NCBI RefSeq assembly: GCF_018100785.1
Contig: NZ_JAGJEC010000001.1
Span: forward strand, 496,001-560,000
Direction of reading: 5' to 3'
DNA length: 64,000 bases
Origin: Maribacter sp. MMG018
GTDB lineage: Bacteria; Bacteroidota; Bacteroidia; Flavobacteriales; Flavobacteriaceae
The translations under genes and the position numbers were made by a program. The notes below the pieces were generated by a model. It saw only the letters and a program-made list of their open reading frames with translations. It had not been told where the DNA came from and made no database searches. Shown piece after piece: positions 54,879-63,113 of this stretch (positions are counted from its first letter, which is position 1; the number at the start of each line of letters is the position of its first letter).

Positions 54879-55652
54879 ATGAGAACAGATAGAAACAACG
54901 GTAGCCTTTATACAAAGATCGATGGTAAGGTGGCAACAATAGAGTTTGGCCATCCTGCAAGCAATTCTTTTGTGTCCGAGCTATTGGACAGGCTTACAAA
55001 AGAATTTGAAAAACTATCTGACAACGAAGAAGTAAACCTAATTGTTCTTAAATCTGAAGGGGACAGGGCTTTTTGTGCCGGTGCCTCGTTCGATGAGCTA
55101 TTGGCCGTCTCTACTTTTGAGGAGGCAAAAACATTCTTTAGCGGCTTTGCCCATGTCATAAATGCCATGCGCCAATGCAAGAAAATTATTGTGGGCAGGA
55201 TACACGGCAAAACCGTTGGTGGCGGAGTAGGCTTGGTGGCGGCCTGCGATTATGCATTCGCCAACGTAAATGCCTCCATTAAACTTTCTGAACTTAGTAT
55301 AGGAATAGCCCCATTGGTAATAGCCCCGGCAGTTGAACGAAAAATCGGTGTAGCCGCCCTAGGAGAACTGTCACTTGCACCTACAGAGTGGAAAACAGCA
55401 TATTGGGCCCAAGAAAAAGGTCTCTTTGCAAAGGTTTTTGAAACAACCCAAGAACTGGATAAAGAGTTGGATTTCTTTACCCATAAATTGTCTGGTTACA
55501 ACGCCGAAGGACTAATGGAATGGAAAAAAGTACTATGGCAAAATACCGATCATTGGCAATCGCTGCTAACCCAAAGGGCTGCCATAACCGGTAAGCTGGC
55601 CCTGTCCGAATTTACCAAAAATGCCCTATCTAAATTTAAAAACAAACAATAA
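54879..55652 (+). CDS. Enoyl-CoA hydratase/isomerase family protein
   Basis: 257 residues of the crotonase fold. The oxyanion-hole segments are EGDRAFCAGASFDEL and GKTVGGGVGLVAACDYAFA, and the acidic position lies in KLSELSIGIAPLVIAPA. Bacteroidota proteins of this type act in fatty acid, phenylacetate or leucine breakdown. The exact reaction is not decided by the sequence. The position behind a MATE exporter gives no hint. Confidence 0.86.
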   Translation: MRTDRNNGSLYTKIDGKVATIEFGHPASNSFVSELLDRLTKEFEKLSDNEEVNLIVLKSEGDRAFCAGASFDELLAVSTFEEAKTFFSGFAHVINAMRQCKKIIVGRIHGKTVGGGVGLVAACDYAFANVNASIKLSELSIGIAPLVIAPAVERKIGVAALGELSLAPTEWKTAYWAQEKGLFAKVFETTQELDKELDFFTHKLSGYNAEGLMEWKKVLWQNTDHWQSLLTQRAAITGKLALSEFTKNALSKFKNKQ

Positions 55653-55689
55653 CCGAAACAGCATATCGTTCTGTTTCTAAATAATTTTT

Positions 55690-55803
55690 ATGGAGTTCTT
55701 TCAATTTTTAAACGGTAACCTAGTATTTCCTATTCTAGCACTTTTTGTTTTTGTTATCTATTTTGTGAACAGAATACGATCTAGGCGAAAATATAAAAGG
55801 TAA
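55690..55803 (+). CDS. 37-residue single-pass membrane protein
   Basis: Frame MEFFQFLNGNLVFPILALFV, continuing with a hydrophobic segment and a strongly basic tail (NRIRSRRKYKR), which fits a small inner membrane protein with its C-terminus inside. It lies 37 bp after the hydratase gene on the same strand. No family recognised. Confidence 0.5.
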   Translation: MEFFQFLNGNLVFPILALFVFVIYFVNRIRSRRKYKR

Positions 55804-55857
55804 ATTTTTATTGCACGCAACTTTTCAAGGTTCGTGTCTCTTTATATAAACAATTAC

Positions 55858-56283
55858 ATGTTTGCACGACTCTCCTTAACGCTACTTTTTCTATTCATAA
55901 TGGCCTGCAATGGCCATAAAGAAACTGAGCAGGAAGAATGTGCAATGGTCGTATGCACAGAAATTTACGTTACCCTAACCGTTTCTGTAAAAAACACTTC
56001 AGGAGATATTATTGCACTCGATAGTTTTGAAGTCGTAGATACGGATACGGGCAAAAACCTTACTGAAAACTACAGCGACCCTGAATATCAATATTATAAA
56101 GAACAGGGCCTCTACCCTATTTTTAGTGACAAATACCATGAGCAATACAAAAATTCAGAAGCCGTTATTTCTTTTAAGGGCTATGTCTCCAACAATAAAG
56201 TAGTGGACCAAGAGTTTATTGTGGGGGCCGATTGTTGCCATGTAAATTTAATTTCCGGGCCATCGGAGATTGTTCTAGATTAA
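55858..56283 (+). CDS. Small lipoprotein of unknown function
   Basis: 141 residues from ATG 55858. The signal peptide MFARLSLTLLFLFIMAC gives a lipobox (Cys17). An earlier GTG at 55834 would put eight residues ahead of it and is less likely. The mature part has four cysteines (ECAMVVC and DCCHV) and beta-strand-like sequence, suggesting a small disulfide-stabilised beta-sandwich. Not recognised. Confidence 0.7.
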   Translation: MFARLSLTLLFLFIMACNGHKETEQEECAMVVCTEIYVTLTVSVKNTSGDIIALDSFEVVDTDTGKNLTENYSDPEYQYYKEQGLYPIFSDKYHEQYKNSEAVISFKGYVSNNKVVDQEFIVGADCCHVNLISGPSEIVLD

Positions 56284-56315
56284 TTTCTTTCCTATAAATC
56301 CTTTCAAAGTTTCGC

Positions 56316-56323
56316 TACCTTTG
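56316..56323 (+). promoter_or_regulatory. -7 promoter element of queD
   Basis: TACCTTTG matches TAnnTTTG and lies 17 bp before the queD ATG. No clear -33 TTTG at the usual spacing. Confidence 0.5.
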
Positions 56324-56340
56324 CCCCATAATTAAATGCT

Positions 56341-56796
56341 ATGAGCAAGATTCGTATTACCAAGCAGTTCAATTTTGAGACCGGGCATGCCTTATATGGT
56401 TATGATGGAAAATGTAGAAATGTACACGGGCATAGTTATAAACTTTCTGTAACGGTAATCGGCCGACCTATTACAGATGTATCCCATGTAAAATTGGGAA
56501 TGGTAATAGATTTTGGCGATCTTAAAAAGATCGTAAAAGAAGAAATAGTGGATGTTTATGACCACGCTACCGTATTCAATAAAAATACGCCCCATATAGA
56601 GCTCGCCAAAGAACTGACCGACAGAGGACACAATGTGATCTTGGCAGACTACCAACCCACCAGTGAAAATATGGTCATCGATTTTGCCGCCAAGATAAAA
56701 TCACGGCTACCGGAAAATATCGAGCTTTTTTCATTAAAATTACAGGAAACCGATTCTTCTTTTGCGGAATGGTTTGCCAGTGACAATCAAGGGTAA
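56341..56796 (+). CDS. queD: 6-carboxy-5,6,7,8-tetrahydropterin synthase (QueD/PTPS family)
   Basis: 151 residues. Zinc-binding histidines are in ETGHALYGY and NVHGHSYKLSV, with the catalytic cysteine in GKCRNVHGH. The segments MVIDFGDLKKIVKEEIVDVYDH and LQETDSSFAEWF are typical of the family. It probably makes the queuosine precursor from dihydroneopterin triphosphate. A pterin-synthase role cannot be fully excluded. lpxH follows 20 bp later. Confidence 0.9.
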   Translation: MSKIRITKQFNFETGHALYGYDGKCRNVHGHSYKLSVTVIGRPITDVSHVKLGMVIDFGDLKKIVKEEIVDVYDHATVFNKNTPHIELAKELTDRGHNVILADYQPTSENMVIDFAAKIKSRLPENIELFSLKLQETDSSFAEWFASDNQG

Positions 56797-56816
56797 CATT
56801 GCTATCTTTACCTAAC

Positions 56817-57581
56817 ATGACCACAATAGAACTCCCAGAAGGAAAAAAAGTATATTTCGCGAGTGACAACCACTTGGGAGCTCCGACAATGGACAAAAGT
56901 TTTCCGAGAGAGAAAAAATTTGTTGCATGGCTAGAACAAATAAAGCACGACGCCGGTGCTATTTTTTTATTGGGCGATCTTTTCGATTTTTGGTTCGAAT
57001 ACAAAACTGTAGTACCAAAGGGTTTTACCAGAACTTTTGGCAAATTGGCGGAGCTGTCAGATGCAGGAATACCTATCTTCTATTTTGTAGGCAACCATGA
57101 TCTTTGGATGAACGGCTATTTTGAAGAAGAGCTTAATATCCCCGTCTTTCACAGACCTCAGCAATATCTAATTAATGGGGTTTCCTTTTTTATTGGACAC
57201 GGTGATGGTCTTGGCCCTCATGACAAGGGATACAAAAGAATGAAAAAAGTTTTTACCAACCCTGTGGCCAAATGGTTCTTTAGATGGCTTCACCCAGATT
57301 TAGGGGTGCGATTGGCGCAATACTTCTCTGTTAAGAACAAACTGATTTCCGGTGATGAAGACGCTAAATTCTTAGGAGAGGATAAAGAATGGTTGGTACA
57401 ATATGCCAAACGAAAATTGGAAACACGGCACTATGACCACTTTATTTTTGGACATCGACACTTACCCTTGGAAATAACCCTTTCTCAAACATCAAAATAT
57501 ACCAATACAGGCGATTGGATACATTATTATACCTATGCCGAGTTTGATGGACAACAACTTCAATTGAAGAAATTTGAATAA
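56817..57581 (+). CDS. lpxH: UDP-2,3-diacylglucosamine diphosphatase (LpxH type)
   Basis: Hydrolyses UDP-diacylglucosamine to lipid X in lipid A synthesis, on the inner face of the cytoplasmic membrane. 254 residues from ATG 56817. The earlier TTG at 56799 starts 2 bp after queD and lacks support. Metal-binding motifs of calcineurin-like phosphoesterases: FASDNHLGAP, LLGDLFDFWFEY, FVGNHDLW, IGHGDGLG and FGHRH. Other LpxH-like families exist in Bacteroidota, so the symbol rests on motif pattern and length. Confidence 0.85.
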   Translation: MTTIELPEGKKVYFASDNHLGAPTMDKSFPREKKFVAWLEQIKHDAGAIFLLGDLFDFWFEYKTVVPKGFTRTFGKLAELSDAGIPIFYFVGNHDLWMNGYFEEELNIPVFHRPQQYLINGVSFFIGHGDGLGPHDKGYKRMKKVFTNPVAKWFFRWLHPDLGVRLAQYFSVKNKLISGDEDAKFLGEDKEWLVQYAKRKLETRHYDHFIFGHRHLPLEITLSQTSKYTNTGDWIHYYTYAEFDGQQLQLKKFE

Positions 57582-57779
57582 CTGCTTCATAAAAAGAGGC
57601 TTCTTGTGACACAAATGTTTTGTAATCCTTTTCTTACAACATTTTTATAGACTTTCACAACATAAATGACATACTTCGTTATTTAGCATCTACCTTTAAG
57701 GTATCATAGAGTTATTATTTATACTTATTTAAAAAGTATTTGGTTATCCAAATCTTAATTACCTACTTTAAAAAAGAAC

Positions 57780-57802
57780 GGCCCTTACAAAGGGCCTTTT
57801 TT
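57780..57802. terminator. Bidirectional terminator between lpxH and the MFS gene
   Basis: GGCCCTT-ACA-AAGGGCC forms a 7-bp stem followed by T6 on the plus strand, with a T-rich stretch also on the minus strand. It ends 15 bp before the stop of the converging MFS gene and about 200 bp after lpxH. The sequence between lpxH and this site shows no gene. Confidence 0.85.
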
Positions 57803-57816
57803 ATGCAAGAAATACA

Positions 57817-59088
57817 TTATTCCTCTTTCTCGTGTTCCTCTATATCTTTCAGTAAATCCAACTTTCTAAAGGTAGGCGAAGAAAAAGCGGTCAGCCCCAC
57901 GGTTAACAAAGTCATGCTTCCTCCAAATACAACGGCGGTCACCGTCCCCATAAGTTTGGCGGTAAGTCCACTTTCAAAAGCTCCCAGCTCATTTGACGAA
58001 CCTACGAACATAGAATTTACCGAAGCTACCCTTCCCCTCATATTGTCCGGTGTCTTTAGCTGAAGGATCGTTTGCCTAATAATCATAGAAATACCATCGA
58101 CGGACCCACTTATGAACAGGGCAATGACCGACAACCAAAAATAAGTGGACAGGCCAAAGACAATAATACAGATTCCGAATCCGAATATGGCCCACAATAA
58201 TTTTTTCCCGGCATTTTTATGCAACGGAAAACGGGTAGACCCTAACATGGTAATAGATGCCCCGACGGCAGGTGCCGCCCTAAGTATACCAAAACCTTCG
58301 GAGCCTACATGAAGAATATCTTGTGCAAAAACAGGTAATAAAGCAACGGCACCGCCAAAAAGTACTGCAACCATATCCAAGGTCAAAGCCCCAAAAACAG
58401 CTTTGTTGCTAAATACAAAATGAAGCCCCTCGCGTAAACTCTGAAAAATGGGTTCGCCTATCTTAGGGTTTAGAATCGGTTTTTTCGGAATTTGAAAAAG
58501 TGTGATCAAGGCCAAAACAGAAAAACCAAAAATGACGCACATAGACCAATGCACCCCAATAATACTTATGGAAAAACCGGCCAATGCGGGGCCTAAAACA
58601 GATCCTAATTGCCACGTAGAACTGCTCCAAGTAGCTGCATTCGGATATATTCTCTTTGGTACGATCAGCGCTATCAACGAAAAAATGGTAGGGCCAATAA
58701 AAGCCCTTACAAACCCACCTAAAAACACTAAGGCGTAAATACCATACAAAATTGTTTTGGTTCCAAATTTGGTGTCTATAGATGGCCAACTTAAAACAAA
58801 CAAGCCAAAACTAATGATAGAGAAGCCAAAAATACATTTCACCAATAGATTTCGTTTCTCTTTCTGATCCACGACATGCCCCGCAAAAAGGGCCATACTC
58901 ACTGCCGGTATTACCTCCATTAAACCAATAATTCCTAAAGAAAGGGGGTCTTTTGTCAACGAGTATACTTGCCACTCTATCACAATAAACTGCATAGACC
59001 ATGCAAAGACCATAGAAAAGCGTACCAATAAAAAAATATTGAACTCTCTAAACCTTAATGCCGCATACGGATCAATATTCTTGTTCAT
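57817..59088 (-). CDS. MFS transporter (EntS-like exporter group)
   Basis: 423 residues with 12 predicted membrane segments. FLLVRFSMVFAWSMQFIVIEW in helix 1, AGHVVDQKEKRNLLV after helix 2 and ATWSSSTWQLGSVLGPALAG in helix 5 fit the MFS_3/EntS-type group, as does MRGRVASVNSMFVGSSNELG later. The transported substance is unknown. It is the last gene of a minus-strand run recJ-VOC-MFS, with a 3-bp gap after the VOC gene. Confidence 0.87.
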   Translation of the reverse strand: MNKNIDPYAALRFREFNIFLLVRFSMVFAWSMQFIVIEWQVYSLTKDPLSLGIIGLMEVIPAVSMALFAGHVVDQKEKRNLLVKCIFGFSIISFGLFVLSWPSIDTKFGTKTILYGIYALVFLGGFVRAFIGPTIFSLIALIVPKRIYPNAATWSSSTWQLGSVLGPALAGFSISIIGVHWSMCVIFGFSVLALITLFQIPKKPILNPKIGEPIFQSLREGLHFVFSNKAVFGALTLDMVAVLFGGAVALLPVFAQDILHVGSEGFGILRAAPAVGASITMLGSTRFPLHKNAGKKLLWAIFGFGICIIVFGLSTYFWLSVIALFISGSVDGISMIIRQTILQLKTPDNMRGRVASVNSMFVGSSNELGAFESGLTAKLMGTVTAVVFGGSMTLLTVGLTAFSSPTFRKLDLLKDIEEHEKEE

Positions 59089-59091
59089 TTA

Positions 59092-59478
59092 TTAAATGGT
59101 AATTTCTATTCTGTTTGCCTCTGGATCCAATATTATACTTTCATAGTAACCGTCACCCGTGGTTCTTGGGTTTCCTTCTACGGTAAACCCATCGTTTCTT
59201 AATTGTTCCGTAAGGGCATCCACTTTTTCCTTAGTACCCACAGAAATCGCAAAATGGGCGAGGCCCAATAGATCACTACTCCCCTCAAGAGATTTAAAAA
59301 CGGTAGGTTTGTGCATTAGCTCTAACCTTACCCCTTCCTTAAAACCCAAAAAATAAGAAGTAAACTCTTTTTGGGGGTTATGGTATAATTCCCCTGCAAT
59401 TGCATTAAAGTACTTCTCATAAAAATTGCGCATCAACTCCAGATCCTTCACCCATATGGCAATGTGCTCTATTTTCAT
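59092..59478 (-). CDS. VOC-family (glyoxalase-like) protein
   Basis: 128 residues with two beta-alpha-beta-beta-beta modules. The first starts MKIEHIAIWVKDLELMRNFYE with a metal-type histidine, and the second starts HFAISVGTKEKVDALTE and ends with the glutamate in EANRIEITI. These match lactoylglutathione lyase-like proteins, but the substrate is not evident. The start ATG overlaps the recJ stop (ATGA). Confidence 0.87.
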   Translation of the reverse strand: MKIEHIAIWVKDLELMRNFYEKYFNAIAGELYHNPQKEFTSYFLGFKEGVRLELMHKPTVFKSLEGSSDLLGLAHFAISVGTKEKVDALTEQLRNDGFTVEGNPRTTGDGYYESIILDPEANRIEITI

Positions 59479-61163
59479 TGAATATCTTTAAGTTTAAGCT
59501 GGATGCTTACATTGCCCTGCCATTCATTTTCATCAATGGAGAATACCGCGTTAAAAGGTTTTCTGCCTGTTACCAATGGTAGTTTATGCCCCAGGTTAAA
59601 ACCTATGGCATTTATCTTATGGCTATCATGTTGGGTAACCGATAATTTTAAATGTGCTCCTTCTTGCCCTACTGTTTTTCCATAACCCGTATCCGTTAAA
59701 TTTTCAGCCATAAATACGGGAGACATATTTCCAGGACCAAAGGGGGCGAACTGTTTTAAAATTCGTAGTAGTTTGGGGGTAATATCCTTTAGTTCTATAA
59801 TGGCATCTACCGTAATTTCAGGCGTAAGAAGAACAGGGTCTATGGTTTTACGCACTACTTCTTCGAACTTGGACTTAAAAACTTCGTATTGTTCTTCCAA
59901 CAAAGTGAGTCCTGCTGCATATTTATGCCCCCCAAACTGCTCTATACACTCAGAACAGCCCTCAAGGGCATTGTACACATCAAAACCTTTTACGGACCGT
60001 GCCGATGCCGCTAGCTTCTCTCCACTCTTGGTAAATACCAAGGTGGGTCTATAATACGTTTCCATTAACCGGGAAGCTACAATGCCTATGACCCCTTTGT
60101 GCCAGTCTTCTTGAAACACCACCGAAGTATAACGATCTTCTTCTTTGTTTTTTTGAATCTGGTTTAGAGCCGCTACGGTAATTTCTTGATCCAACCCTCT
60201 TCTATCGGTATTGAATTTCTCTATCTCGGCGGCAAATTTTGAAGCTTGCAGCATATCTGTTTCGGTCAAAAGATTTACGGCATGTTGGCCATGTTTCATT
60301 CTTCCGGCCGCGTTGATCCTTGGTGCTATTATAAAAACAACATCGGTAATCGTCAGTTCCGATTTATTAATCTGATCTATAATCGCCTTAAACCCCGGTC
60401 TTGACTGCTGATTGATAACCTGTAGGCCATAAAAAGATAGTATTCGATTCTCTCCGGTTATCGGAACTATATCCGCCCCGATCGCAGTAGCCACTAAATC
60501 AAGGCAATAGAAAACATCGTCTATTGTTTCTCCCTTATGGGCACCAAGTGCCTGAATTAATTTAAAACCGACCCCACAACCACATAATTCATCGAACGGA
60601 TAAGTACAATCTTCTCGTTTTGGATCTAAAACCGCTACTGCATTCGGTAATGTTTTACCGGGTCTATGATGATCGCAAATGATAAAATCGATTCCTTTTT
60701 CCTTCGCATAGGCCACCTTGTCGATAGCTTTGATACCACAATCCAATGCAATGATCAAGGAGAATCCGTTATCCTCGGCGAAATCAATTCCTTTGTAAGA
60801 TACCCCATACCCTTCGTCGTAACGATCGGGAATGTACGTGGCCACATTGGGGTAATAAGATTGTAGGTATGAGGAAACCAGGGCAACGGCCGTTGTACCA
60901 TCAACATCATAATCGCCATAAACGAGAATATTCTCATTATTGGCTATCGCCTCTTCTATTCGTGTCACGGCAATATCCATATCTTTCATTAAGAAAGGGT
61001 CATGAAGATCGCTTAACTGTGGCCTAAAGAATTTCTTGGCTTCTTCGAAATTGGTAATACCTCTTTGTAACAATAACTGCGCTACCAAATCATCGACCTG
61101 TAGCTCATTGGCCAAAAAGTCGATGTCCTCTTGTTTTGGTTTGGGTTTAATAGTCCAGCGCAT
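59475..61163 (-). CDS. recJ: Single-stranded-DNA-specific exonuclease RecJ
   Basis: 5'-3' exonuclease in recombination and mismatch repair, 562 residues. DHH-family motifs are YGDYDVDGTTAVAL (Asp84, Asp86, Asp88), the ALDCGIKAID segment and DHHRPG. The DHHA1 domain has GIVASRLMETYYRPTLVF and GGHKYAAGLTL, and an OB-fold closes the protein. It overlaps the VOC gene by 4 bp. Confidence 0.96.
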   Translation of the reverse strand: MRWTIKPKPKQEDIDFLANELQVDDLVAQLLLQRGITNFEEAKKFFRPQLSDLHDPFLMKDMDIAVTRIEEAIANNENILVYGDYDVDGTTAVALVSSYLQSYYPNVATYIPDRYDEGYGVSYKGIDFAEDNGFSLIIALDCGIKAIDKVAYAKEKGIDFIICDHHRPGKTLPNAVAVLDPKREDCTYPFDELCGCGVGFKLIQALGAHKGETIDDVFYCLDLVATAIGADIVPITGENRILSFYGLQVINQQSRPGFKAIIDQINKSELTITDVVFIIAPRINAAGRMKHGQHAVNLLTETDMLQASKFAAEIEKFNTDRRGLDQEITVAALNQIQKNKEEDRYTSVVFQEDWHKGVIGIVASRLMETYYRPTLVFTKSGEKLAASARSVKGFDVYNALEGCSECIEQFGGHKYAAGLTLLEEQYEVFKSKFEEVVRKTIDPVLLTPEITVDAIIELKDITPKLLRILKQFAPFGPGNMSPVFMAENLTDTGYGKTVGQEGAHLKLSVTQHDSHKINAIGFNLGHKLPLVTGRKPFNAVFSIDENEWQGNVSIQLKLKDIQ

Positions 61164-61174
61164 GCAATCGACTA

Positions 61175-61603
61175 CTAATTATGGTGAAAAATGGTCTTGA
61201 TATCCAGTTCTGCAAATTTTCTGAACATTTCCATAACACCACAATATCTTTCTACGGAAAGATCTACTGCTCTCTGAAGCTTTTTCTCGTTGAGGTCCTT
61301 ACCATGAAAATGGTATTCTATTACCACTTTATCATAATATTTTGGGTGCTCGTCGGTAAGATCGGCAATGGTTTCAATATGAAAATCTTCCACATCCAAT
61401 TTCATTTTCTTGATAAGCGCGGCAACGTCCAAACCTGAACAACCTGCCAATGCAGATAACATTAATGCCTTGGGTCTGTACCCACTACCGTCACCTCCGT
61501 CTTCCTTGGCAATATCTATTTTTAATGAATGTCCGGATGGGTTATTGCTTTCAAAAGCCATGTTGCCCAACCATTTCGTGCTGATATGATTTGTCGTGCT
61601 CAT
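61175..61603 (-). CDS. OsmC-family peroxiredoxin-like protein
   Basis: 142 residues from the ATG at 61603. The frame is open to 61678, but the extension overlaps the divergent gene start. The first redox cysteine lies in LAGCSGLDVAALIKKM and the second in VERYCGVMEMFRK. OsmC proteins reduce organic hydroperoxides. It is divergent from the AhpD-like gene at 61663, which fits a shared peroxide role, and sits 11 bp upstream of recJ. Confidence 0.88.
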   Translation of the reverse strand: MSTTNHISTKWLGNMAFESNNPSGHSLKIDIAKEDGGDGSGYRPKALMLSALAGCSGLDVAALIKKMKLDVEDFHIETIADLTDEHPKYYDKVVIEYHFHGKDLNEKKLQRAVDLSVERYCGVMEMFRKFAELDIKTIFHHN

Positions 61604-61662
61604 AATTTTTTGTTTCTTGTAGGTTACAAAAATACTACAAATACAATCTAAAAGCGCATAAT

Positions 61663-62265
61663 ATGGCATTGGTAACACCTCTAGACCCGAATCATGACCC
61701 AGAAACGAAAGAATTGGCAGAATTCTTTAACGAAACCCTCGGGTTTTGCCCCAATTCCGTTTTGACCATGCAGCACAGACCTGCCATTTCTAAAGCCTTT
61801 ATAAACCTCAACAAGGCGGTAATGGCCAATGAAGGCAGGGTTACTTCTGCCCTAAAAAGGATGATCGCATGGGTAAGCAGTAACGCTACAGGTTGCAGAT
61901 ATTGCCAAGCACATGCCATACGGGCCGCGGAACGTTACGGAGCCGAACAGGAACAGTTGGACAATATATGGGAATACAGGACACACCCCGCATTCTCGGA
62001 AGCAGAACGGGCAGCGCTAGATTTTTCTGTACAGGCCTCTCAAGTACCCAACGCAGTAGATGCAGAAATAAAAGAGCGTCTTTACAAGCATTGGGATGAA
62101 GGTGAAATTGTTGAAATGTTAGGTGTTATCTCTCTTTTCGGGTACCTTAACCGTTGGAACGATTCTATGGGAACAACTATAGAAAAAGGGGCCGTTGAAA
62201 GTGCCGATCAATATTTGGGCAAACATGGTTGGGAAAAGGGCAAACATGACGGATCCGTTTATTAA
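61663..62265 (+). CDS. Carboxymuconolactone decarboxylase/AhpD-family peroxidase-related protein
   Basis: 200 residues. The thiol motif C-R-Y-C-Q-A-H (CxxC-x2-H) with following AIRAAERYG marks the AhpD-like group rather than true PcaC. It probably reduces peroxides together with a thioredoxin-like partner. The C-terminus ends YLGKHGWEKGKHDG, common in this subfamily. A link to aromatic breakdown is not implied despite the family name. Confidence 0.88.
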   Translation: MALVTPLDPNHDPETKELAEFFNETLGFCPNSVLTMQHRPAISKAFINLNKAVMANEGRVTSALKRMIAWVSSNATGCRYCQAHAIRAAERYGAEQEQLDNIWEYRTHPAFSEAERAALDFSVQASQVPNAVDAEIKERLYKHWDEGEIVEMLGVISLFGYLNRWNDSMGTTIEKGAVESADQYLGKHGWEKGKHDGSVY

Positions 62266-62415
62266 CCAAATAAAACTTCCTTTTATAAAAGGCGCTAAAC
62301 AACTCATAAAGCCTATTCGCCTCCGCATTTGATTACTTGATTAAGAATCGACCGGAAGGCTGTTATAAATCATTTTTAATTAGGAAAATTTTAAAAAAAT
62401 ATAAACCTTTGCTAC

Positions 62416-62784
62416 GTGAAAACGGCAGCAATCATATTGTCATTATTTTTATTCTCCAAGCCATTAATTCCATTTATGGAATATGCCGCTTTCTATGATT
62501 ACATTAAAAATGAACTTTGTGTAAACAGAGAAAAGCCAGAGTTAAAATGTAATGGAAAATGCTATTTGATGAAAAAATTAGCAGAGGCTTCCGATTCCGA
62601 CTCAGAAAAGGGCAATGAAAAAAATCATTCTCTGGCTACAGAATATTCCATTGTCTACTTTCAAGAAATTAATTCATATATATCCCCGTTCTTAAAAGAA
62701 CAAAATGAAAAAGTAGAATCTCCGTATAATAAACTTTATAAGTTCGATTATATGGGTTTTGTTTTTCATCCTCCCCTCGTTTAA
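62416..62784 (+). CDS. Small exported CNGKC-motif protein of unknown function
   Basis: 122 residues from a GTG start. The N-terminal 20 residues are hydrophobic (AAIILSLFLFSKPLIPF), a signal or anchor. Cysteines 35, 45 and 49 sit in ELCVNREKPELKCNGKCYLM, a conserved pattern I associate with Bacteroidota proteins near metal-uptake genes. Lysine/acid-rich linker and C-terminal aromatic segment follow. The CxxxC pair suggests metal or redox function. The start is supported by a TTTGC-type -7 box at about 62408. The lipoprotein at 63114 lies downstream on the same strand. Confidence 0.6.
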   Translation: MKTAAIILSLFLFSKPLIPFMEYAAFYDYIKNELCVNREKPELKCNGKCYLMKKLAEASDSDSEKGNEKNHSLATEYSIVYFQEINSYISPFLKEQNEKVESPYNKLYKFDYMGFVFHPPLV

Positions 62785-63113
62785 TTTCTTTTTCAGTAAA
62801 TAGAAACGCAAACACTGTAAATCACCACAAATGTGTTGAGTCAAAGATTAGTTTTTGGCCATATGCGCTTATGTGCTTCCCACAAATACTTGTTTACAGG
62901 TATTTGGCATAATTACCATGCCGTAGCATAAAAGCTACTTGGGTTTGCGGTGACTCTAGATGAATTTTCTATTTACATTATAGTAGCGGGCAACGACAGC
63001 AATTTTGATTATTGCGGCCAAATGAACGGAACATTCCATTTATTTCTAAACGGGTGCCGTTCCAGCACTTAGCGCTACCCTATTTTCAACAGTTTTAATT
63101 AAAAAGGCATTAG
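62785..63113 (+). other. 329-bp non-coding stretch with many possible RNA helices
   Basis: No ORF with coding character. GAGTCA (62838-62843) can pair with TGACTC (62951-62956) and would enclose CATAT/ATGTG (62870s region), CAAATAC/GTATTTG (62883-62906) and GTAGC/GCTAC (62923-62938), a closed multi-branch arrangement. Further short hairpins follow, such as GCAAT/ATTGC and AACGG/CCGTT. It could be an untranslated leader or small RNA. No known riboswitch class was recognised. Confidence 0.35.

Noticed and set aside
57582-57779. Small RNA ending at the terminator at 57780
   Set aside because: No promoter with proper spacing or stable internal structure was found. The terminator can serve lpxH and the converging MFS gene.
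61663-62265. PcaC (carboxymuconolactone decarboxylase) of the aromatic pathway
   Set aside because: The CxxC thiol motif marks the AhpD-like branch, and a PcaC domain is already present in the pcaDC fusion.
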